DNA of 64,000 bases from Bacteroidota bacterium (GTDB lineage Bacteria > Bacteroidota > Bacteroidia > B-17B0 > Aurantibacillaceae): contig JADJDM010000008.1 of NCBI GenBank assembly GCA_016702705.1, positions 62,001 to 126,000 on the forward strand. The letters are read 5' to 3'. Position numbers and translations under genes: made by a program. The notes beneath the pieces are model-generated. The model was given only the letters and a program-made list of their open reading frames with translations. It was not told the origin of the DNA and did not search any database. This document shows, piece by piece, positions 58,869 through 64,000 of the stretch (the first letter of the stretch is position 1; each line of letters starts with the position of its first letter).

Positions 58869-59627
58869 TTGGAAGTAAAAGAAAACATATCTACAAATGA
58901 TGAATTTGTAATTTCAATTAAAGATTTAAATAAATCTTTTGGGAGCAATCATGTACTGCGTGATTTTAATTTACAACTAAAAAGAGGCGAAAGTATTGCT
59001 GTCATTGGAAAATCGGGTTCAGGTAAATCAGTATTAATAAAATGCATCATTGGTTTAATTTATCCCGAAAAAGGAAGTATAAATGTTTTGGGGCAAGAAG
59101 TAACAAAATTAAACCATAAAGATTTAGATGTACTACGTGTAAAAGTCGCTTTTTTGTTTCAAAGTAATGCTTTGTATGATTCCATGACTGTTCGCGAAAA
59201 TTTAGAATTTCCATTACGCAGACATTGGGTTACAACAACAAAAGAAGAAGTAGATAGTTTAGTTATGGAAGCGCTTACCAATGTTGGCTTAGCGCACACC
59301 GTTGATATGATGCCAATTGAACTCTCAGGTGGAATGCGTAAACGTATAGCATTAGCAAGAACACTTATAATGAAACCAGACATTATTTTGTATGACGAAC
59401 CAACAACTGGGCTAGACCCAATCACCTCAAGAGAAATAAGCAACTTGATGGTTGATATTCAAAAAAAATACAATACCTCTTCCATTATTATTTCGCATGA
59501 TTTAAGTTGTATAAAAATTACTGCCAATAAAATTGTTATGTTGATTGAAGGAAAAAATTATGCTGAAGGAACATACGATGAACTCAGTAAAAGCAAGGAT
59601 GATAAAATAAATAATTTTTATATTTGA
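58869..59627 (+). CDS. mlaF: MlaF-family ABC transporter ATP-binding protein
   Basis: 252 residues from a TTG start directly after the MlaE stop; no ATG lies nearby in frame. Walker A GKSGSGKS, Q-loop FLFQSNALYDSMTVRENLEFPL, signature LSGGMRKRIALART, Walker B IILYDEPTTGLDP and H-switch SHD are all present. The FLFQSNALYDSMTV segment is typical of the MlaF/Mkl family. It energises the MlaE permease. Confidence 0.93.
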   Translation: MEVKENISTNDEFVISIKDLNKSFGSNHVLRDFNLQLKRGESIAVIGKSGSGKSVLIKCIIGLIYPEKGSINVLGQEVTKLNHKDLDVLRVKVAFLFQSNALYDSMTVRENLEFPLRRHWVTTTKEEVDSLVMEALTNVGLAHTVDMMPIELSGGMRKRIALARTLIMKPDIILYDEPTTGLDPITSREISNLMVDIQKKYNTSSIIISHDLSCIKITANKIVMLIEGKNYAEGTYDELSKSKDDKINNFYI

Positions 59628-59629
59628 TT

Positions 59630-60601
59630 ATGTTTAAAGATCTTTCGAGAAATGTGAAATTGGGTGTTTTTGTTTTTACAGGAACATTATTCTTTATTGT
59701 GTTACTCTACTTTATTGGTAGTAAAAGAAATTTATTTAGTTCAACACTAAAAATATCTGCTAAGTTTTATAATGCAGATGGACTGATGAGCGGTAACAGC
59801 GTTCGTTTTGCTGGAATAAACATAGGAACCGTTGAAAGTGTTGAAATTATAAACGATTCAACAGTTCTAGTACAAATGGTCATCCAAAACAAAGCAACGC
59901 AGCATATCAAAAAAAATTCGATTGCAAGTATTGGAACGGATGGTTTAATGGGAAATAAATTAGTAAATATCTCATCTGTAAATAAAACTGCTGGATCAAT
60001 AGAAGATGGTGATGAACTCACAACATTAAAAGCTGTTAGTGCTTCTGACATGATGCGCACACTAAGTATAACGAATGAAAATATTTTAGCCATTACAGAA
60101 GACTTAAAAGAAATATCCTCTAAACTAAATAAAAGTAATTCGCTTTGGAGCTTTTTATCAGACACTACCATTACAGATGATTTACGTCAAACAATTGTAA
60201 GTATTAGACTTACAGGAGAGCGTACGGCCTACGTTGCAGGTGATTTAACAAAATTAATGGCGGGTGTAAAAGAAGGAAAAGGCACGCTTGGAGCATTATT
60301 GGTTGACACTTCTTTATCCAACAACTTACATCAATCAATTGTAAGCATTAAAATGGTTTCAAAAGATTTAGCCATTGTTTCAGGTGATTTAAGCCATATT
60401 ACAAAAGGCATTAAAAACGGTGAAGGTGCAGTTGGAACATTATTAATGGATACAACATTCGTTCACAATATGAATAAGAGCATGGAAAATATTAATACAG
60501 GCTCAAAAGGCTTATCAGATAATATGGAAGCCTTAAAGCATAGTATCTTTCTTAGAAAATATTTTAAAAAGCAAGAAAAAGAAAAACTAAAGAAGAAATA
60601 A
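59630..60601 (+). CDS. mlaD: MlaD-family MCE domain protein
   Basis: 323 residues from ATG 59630 (a TTG two codons upstream overlaps the MlaF stop). One N-terminal membrane helix (LGVFVFTGTLFFIVLLYFI), one MCE domain (ISAKFYNADGLMSGNSVRFAGINIGTVESVEI..GTDGLMGNKLVNIS) and a helical C-terminal part with a repeated EGxGTLGxLLxDT motif (KEGKGTLGALLVDT, KNGEGAVGTLLMDT). The substrate-binding, ring-forming part of the lipid transporter. Last gene of the operon. Confidence 0.93.
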   Translation: MFKDLSRNVKLGVFVFTGTLFFIVLLYFIGSKRNLFSSTLKISAKFYNADGLMSGNSVRFAGINIGTVESVEIINDSTVLVQMVIQNKATQHIKKNSIASIGTDGLMGNKLVNISSVNKTAGSIEDGDELTTLKAVSASDMMRTLSITNENILAITEDLKEISSKLNKSNSLWSFLSDTTITDDLRQTIVSIRLTGERTAYVAGDLTKLMAGVKEGKGTLGALLVDTSLSNNLHQSIVSIKMVSKDLAIVSGDLSHITKGIKNGEGAVGTLLMDTTFVHNMNKSMENINTGSKGLSDNMEALKHSIFLRKYFKKQEKEKLKKK

Positions 60602-60603
60602 AT

Positions 60604-61113
60604 TTAGTGTGGTAATTTATCTTTTACTAAACCATAAAACCAAGTGCCAGCAACTGCACTTAATAAAGTGATTATAACAGCAGTTGCTCCTGTTCCAATT
60701 TGAGCAAACAATGGTCCTGGACAAGCGCCTGTCATTGCCCAGCCCAAACCAAAAAGTAATCCCCCAATTATTTGTCCTTTATCAAATTTCTTATCCCTAA
60801 ATTCAACTTTTTCGCCATGAATTGTTTTGATATTAAATTTCTTTATAATAAAGATGCTAAGAGCTGCAACTACAACTGCTGAACCAATTACACCATACAT
60901 GTGAAACGATTGTAGCTTAAACATCTCCTGAATACGAAACCATGAAACAATTTCTGCTTTCACAAATACAATTCCGAAAAGCACGCCTACAAGTAAGTAT
61001 TTAAAATTATGCCACCAAGGATGTACAAGTTGAGATTCGTTTAAACAAGCAGTGCTATCAGCTCTTGATTCAAATTCTTCATTTTCAGTTTGAATATTTT
61101 TTATTTCCGACAT
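60604..61113 (-). CDS. YeeE/YedE family membrane protein, half 2 (DUF6691-like)
   Basis: 169 residues with four to five membrane helices and the motif GLGWAMTGACPGPLFAQIGTG, which carries the conserved cysteine of the YeeE/YedE thiosulfate/sulfur transport family. Such transporters occur either fused or as two half-size genes; here the two halves are adjacent (9 bases between genes). Predicted inner-membrane uptake of sulfur compounds. The N-terminal 30 residues are charged and cytoplasmic. Confidence 0.85.
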   Translation of the reverse strand: MSEIKNIQTENEEFESRADSTACLNESQLVHPWWHNFKYLLVGVLFGIVFVKAEIVSWFRIQEMFKLQSFHMYGVIGSAVVVAALSIFIIKKFNIKTIHGEKVEFRDKKFDKGQIIGGLLFGLGWAMTGACPGPLFAQIGTGATAVIITLLSAVAGTWFYGLVKDKLPH

Positions 61114-61122
61114 AATATTGTT

Positions 61123-61683
61123 TTATAAACTTAAAATTAAAGGAAGAATAATATTTGCCATTAAAAAGCCACCAGCCATAAAACAACAAGTTGCAATAAG
61201 CGATGGCAATTGTAAATTTGCTAAACCCGAAATTGCATGCCCCGATGTACAACCGCCTGCATAACGTGTTCCAAAGCCAACTAAAAATCCGCCAAACACC
61301 ATTAAAACAAATCCTCTCAACGTTACTAAACTTTCCCACGAAAATAATTGCTTAGGCACTGAGCCTGAATAATCATTTATTCCATAAGTCAACAATTCCT
61401 CTGCTAATTTTGGCGCAACAACAATATCTGCTTTATTAGGGATTAATAAAACACAAATTACACCACCTAAAAAAACACCCGCAACAAAAAACAAATTCCA
61501 GACTTCTTTCTTCCAATCGTATTTAAAAAACTTAATGTTGGCTGGAATACAAGCAGCACAAAAATGACGAAGTGCTGAACTTATTCCAAACGTTTTATTC
61601 CCCATTAAAAACAATGCGGGAACCACTAATCCAATTAAAGGGCCAGCAATATACCAAGGCCAAGGCTGATTTATCCAACTCAT
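61123..61683 (-). CDS. YeeE/YedE family membrane protein, half 1
   Basis: 186 residues from ATG 61683 (MSWINQPWPWY); an upstream in-frame start adds 14 residues that do not look conserved. Membrane helices and the signature GFGTRYAGGCTSGHAISGLANLQLPSLIA with its conserved cysteine identify the YeeE/YedE family. It pairs with the 60604 gene to form a complete transporter of sulfur compounds such as thiosulfate. Confidence 0.87.
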   Translation of the reverse strand: MSWINQPWPWYIAGPLIGLVVPALFLMGNKTFGISSALRHFCAACIPANIKFFKYDWKKEVWNLFFVAGVFLGGVICVLLIPNKADIVVAPKLAEELLTYGINDYSGSVPKQLFSWESLVTLRGFVLMVFGGFLVGFGTRYAGGCTSGHAISGLANLQLPSLIATCCFMAGGFLMANIILPLILSL

Positions 61684-61766
61684 ATTAACAAATAAAAAAC
61701 GAAAGTAAATATTTATTACTTGCAAATGGCGCGAAAGCTAAAAATAGAAATAATAAAAATGCGTTA

Positions 61767-64000
61767 TTACTTAACTATTATTTTCTTATAATTTGACTTA
61801 CCGTTTGAATTAAGCTTTACAAAATACATTCCTGAACTAAATTGATTAGCAGGAATAATTTCAAAAGTTGAAACCCCTGCTTTATCAGCAATTACTTTTT
61901 GCAACAACAATTGTTTCCCTTGCAAATCATAAACTTCAATAAAATAGTCCTTATCATACTCTGTTGCAAAACTTATATTAAACGAATTACCATCAGTTGG
62001 ATTAGGGTATACATCAAAAACAAGTTCAGCGTTTTCATTCAAATTAACAGCAACAACATCCGAATACTTATAGTCTCCATTAAAATCAATTTGTTTTAAT
62101 CTATAATATGAAGTTCCAGAATAAGGTGAAGAATCTATTGCATCGTAATTAAGAATTGTGCTGCTGTTTCCATTAATTGCTTTTGATGCAACGGAAGTTA
62201 CCACTTCATAATCAACTGCATTTGAAGATTTTTCAATTAAAAAGTAATTATTATTAATTTCAGTTGCAGTTTTCCAATCCAATACAACTTCCTTATTATT
62301 TAAAGGAACCGCTGTAAAACTGATTAATTCAACTGGTAAGGGATTAGAACCATAAGAAACAATTGATCCAAATGTAATAGGACTAAAAGAAGTAAAGGCT
62401 ACTGTTGAAGTTATCGGACTTGCTCCGCTTCCACCCATATTTTGCCAGAAGCCTCCACTAAAATGAGCTACACGTGTATCTGCCGGAGATACGATTCCAC
62501 TACCTGTAATAATTGCCGCATCTTCATAATAAAGAGAAACCTGTGCACTTGCATTATTTGAAGGGTCAAGTGTTCTTGTTAAATCCCAAACCTCAGCATA
62601 ACTTACGTGATCTAAACCTCCCGCCATTTCAGCAGGAGTATTATTTGCCGCTCCCGTAAATGTATAACTCGCAGTAAATTCCGTTGTTGCATCATATCCA
62701 GAAACAGTTGTCATTCCTATTCTTGCCCATTTTGAACCATCAGTAGTCCCAATTGGGAAAACAAAAGATGATGTACCTACTTTTTTCATTGGCCCAGCAA
62801 CATAACTTGTTGCGCTACCTGAAGTTGAAGTTGCTGTATGACGAACAGTTAATAAATTGGTTGGTGTTGTGTAAACAAAACCATCAGTTAGAGTTAAAGC
62901 CTTCGCAACAAAAGCAGGTTGATTTAATGTAACTCCAGTTGCGCTCGAATTATTTACAATTAAATTATTAAAATTAGTTGCAAAAGTGCCACCAATGCTT
63001 TGTGCAGAGGTTCCATTAAATGTTACAGTTCCAACTCCTGCGCCTGGCACAAAAGCTGTTGCACTTGAATTGTTTGTCCAATTACCTCTTATTGAAAGAG
63101 AAGAATTATTAGTAGTATTACTTACTGTTCCTGATGTAATAGTTAAATTACCATTCAACACGTAAGAACCAGAAGCTAATGTTTTAGTAGATGCACCTGA
63201 AAAAATAACATTATTAAATGTAAATGCAGCAGCATTTAAAGTTGCATTTGTAGTTCCATAAAACTCGAATGTTCCACCTGCAGCGGATGAAAAAGCAGTG
63301 TAATTACCAGTAGGAATTAACAATGATCCTCCACCGGTAGTTCTAACTCTTATTGTTCCAGTTCCACTCACTATTCCTGGCGTTTGATTTACGTAATTAT
63401 CAAAATCAATAATAGCAGTTCCATTTAAAATTGTAGAACGAGCGACACGAGAATCTCCATTTGCAAGTATTGTATGTCCAGTCGCAATAACTACAGGATT
63501 ACCTTCAGGCATTTTTGTAGCAGGAGCTCCAGCATGTTGTAATATATCATCTGTACTCCATGAATTTACATTGTCCCAATTTCCACCTAAAGTCGAGTTT
63601 CTACTGTAATATGTTTTTAGTGCTTGGAATTCAATAGTAGTTGAACCGTCCGATTCACCTGCAGTATAATCACCATCAATAAAATTCATATTAGTTAAAG
63701 TCATTGTGTTGGCGGCTGCACTCACAGTTCCAGCATAACCATCAACTGGCAACCAATCGCCGTTATAAAATCTGCCTGTTTTATACAAAGCCTCGTTCCC
63801 AAAAACATCACTTTGAATGTAATTATAAGTATGAGTTACATTTAATCCAGCAAAGCCAACTGCAGTAACACTCCAATAATAGGAAAGTTCTAGAGCTAAG
63901 GGATCTTGTGTTGAAGGATGTTTATTATCTACAACTGTAATATTAATACTACCTGGCGCAGTGTTTGTTGTTACATTATAGGTAACTGGAGTATATTTTG
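61767..64000 (-). CDS. Large T9SS-secreted protein, 5' end outside the window
   Basis: The frame is open from 64000 down to TAA at 61767, giving about 743 visible residues; the true start lies beyond the window. A repetitive beta-rich region (GGSLLIPTGNYTAFSSAAGGTFEFYG, NFNNLIVNNSSATGVTLNQPAFVAKALTLTDGFVYT) resembles right-handed beta-helix surface proteins. The C-terminal part has a fibronectin-like segment (PVELISFTAVPLNNKEVVLDWKTATEINNNYFLIEKSS) and ends with a T9SS type A sorting domain (VFDVYPNPTDGNSFNISF..GMYFVKLNSNGKS). Likely exported surface or extracellular protein. Confidence 0.88.
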   Translation of the reverse strand, partial: KYTPVTYNVTTNTAPGSINITVVDNKHPSTQDPLALELSYYWSVTAVGFAGLNVTHTYNYIQSDVFGNEALYKTGRFYNGDWLPVDGYAGTVSAAANTMTLTNMNFIDGDYTAGESDGSTTIEFQALKTYYSRNSTLGGNWDNVNSWSTDDILQHAGAPATKMPEGNPVVIATGHTILANGDSRVARSTILNGTAIIDFDNYVNQTPGIVSGTGTIRVRTTGGGSLLIPTGNYTAFSSAAGGTFEFYGTTNATLNAAAFTFNNVIFSGASTKTLASGSYVLNGNLTITSGTVSNTTNNSSLSIRGNWTNNSSATAFVPGAGVGTVTFNGTSAQSIGGTFATNFNNLIVNNSSATGVTLNQPAFVAKALTLTDGFVYTTPTNLLTVRHTATSTSGSATSYVAGPMKKVGTSSFVFPIGTTDGSKWARIGMTTVSGYDATTEFTASYTFTGAANNTPAEMAGGLDHVSYAEVWDLTRTLDPSNNASAQVSLYYEDAAIITGSGIVSPADTRVAHFSGGFWQNMGGSGASPITSTVAFTSFSPITFGSIVSYGSNPLPVELISFTAVPLNNKEVVLDWKTATEINNNYFLIEKSSNAVDYEVVTSVASKAINGNSSTILNYDAIDSSPYSGTSYYRLKQIDFNGDYKYSDVVAVNLNENAELVFDVYPNPTDGNSFNISFATEYDKDYFIEVYDLQGKQLLLQKVIADKAGVSTFEIIPANQFSSGMYFVKLNSNGKSNYKKIIVK

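Overview
The window is AT-rich chromosomal DNA from a member of the Bacteroidota, most likely an uncultured Bacteroidia. Evidence for this: secreted proteins end in the gliding-motility-associated (CHU_C) or type A sorting domains of the type IX secretion system (T9SS); there is a PorP/SprF-family gene; several promoters fit the Bacteroidota consensus TAnnTTTG with an upstream TTG/TTTG; NusB has the long form; Shine-Dalgarno sequences are mostly absent. I see no phage, insertion sequence or CRISPR array. Species cannot be named from the sequence alone.

Layout. 1-5.7 kb: the end of an rRNA methyltransferase, a frame-broken pssA, biotin genes bioB and bioF (bioF frame-broken), a secreted M48 metalloprotease and a small basic secreted protein. 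5.8-13.8 kb: a giant T9SS surface protein convergent with a secreted TPR-CHAT protein. 13.9-21 kb: leucine dehydrogenase family, nusB, a lipoprotein, a TPR-SpoIIE phosphatase and a frame-broken rocD. 21-50.4 kb: an almost wholly minus-strand island of envelope, stress and signalling genes (Dps, AI-2E-family protein, YtxH, CsbD, beta-barrels, three DUF3494 ice-binding-like proteins, PorP/SprF, OmpA-PD40 proteins, two hybrid histidine kinases, four REC proteins, an AraC regulator). 50.5-54.3 kb: a KdpDE-like two-component pair with kup. 54.4-55.5 kb: initiator tRNA and era. 55.5-57.96 kb: nitroreductase, DUF1543 and a T9SS protein under a cobalamin riboswitch. 58-60.6 kb: an Mla/MCE lipid transport operon. 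60.6-64 kb: paired YeeE/YedE proteins and a truncated T9SS protein.

The main finding is in the 21-50.4 kb island. Nine of its transcription units share one promoter architecture: two direct half-sites with core TGTAAC exactly 21 bp apart, then 29-30 bp to a -7 box of the form CAnCTTTG. The units so marked cover the surface, stress and signalling genes, including an AraC-family regulator cotranscribed with a hybrid kinase and a response regulator. A 21-bp direct repeat next to the core promoter is the geometry used by AraC-type activators, so I infer a self-controlling envelope-stress/surface-remodelling regulon. Its likely regulator is the AraC protein at 49132-49713.

Four genes have broken frames. 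bioF and rocD each look like one A missing from an A run. pssA has two +1 shifts. The sensor kinase at 39.6 kb is broken at a (GA)6 tract, where one more GA unit restores the canonical receiver end. The first two look like sequencing errors; the last could be error or phase variation.
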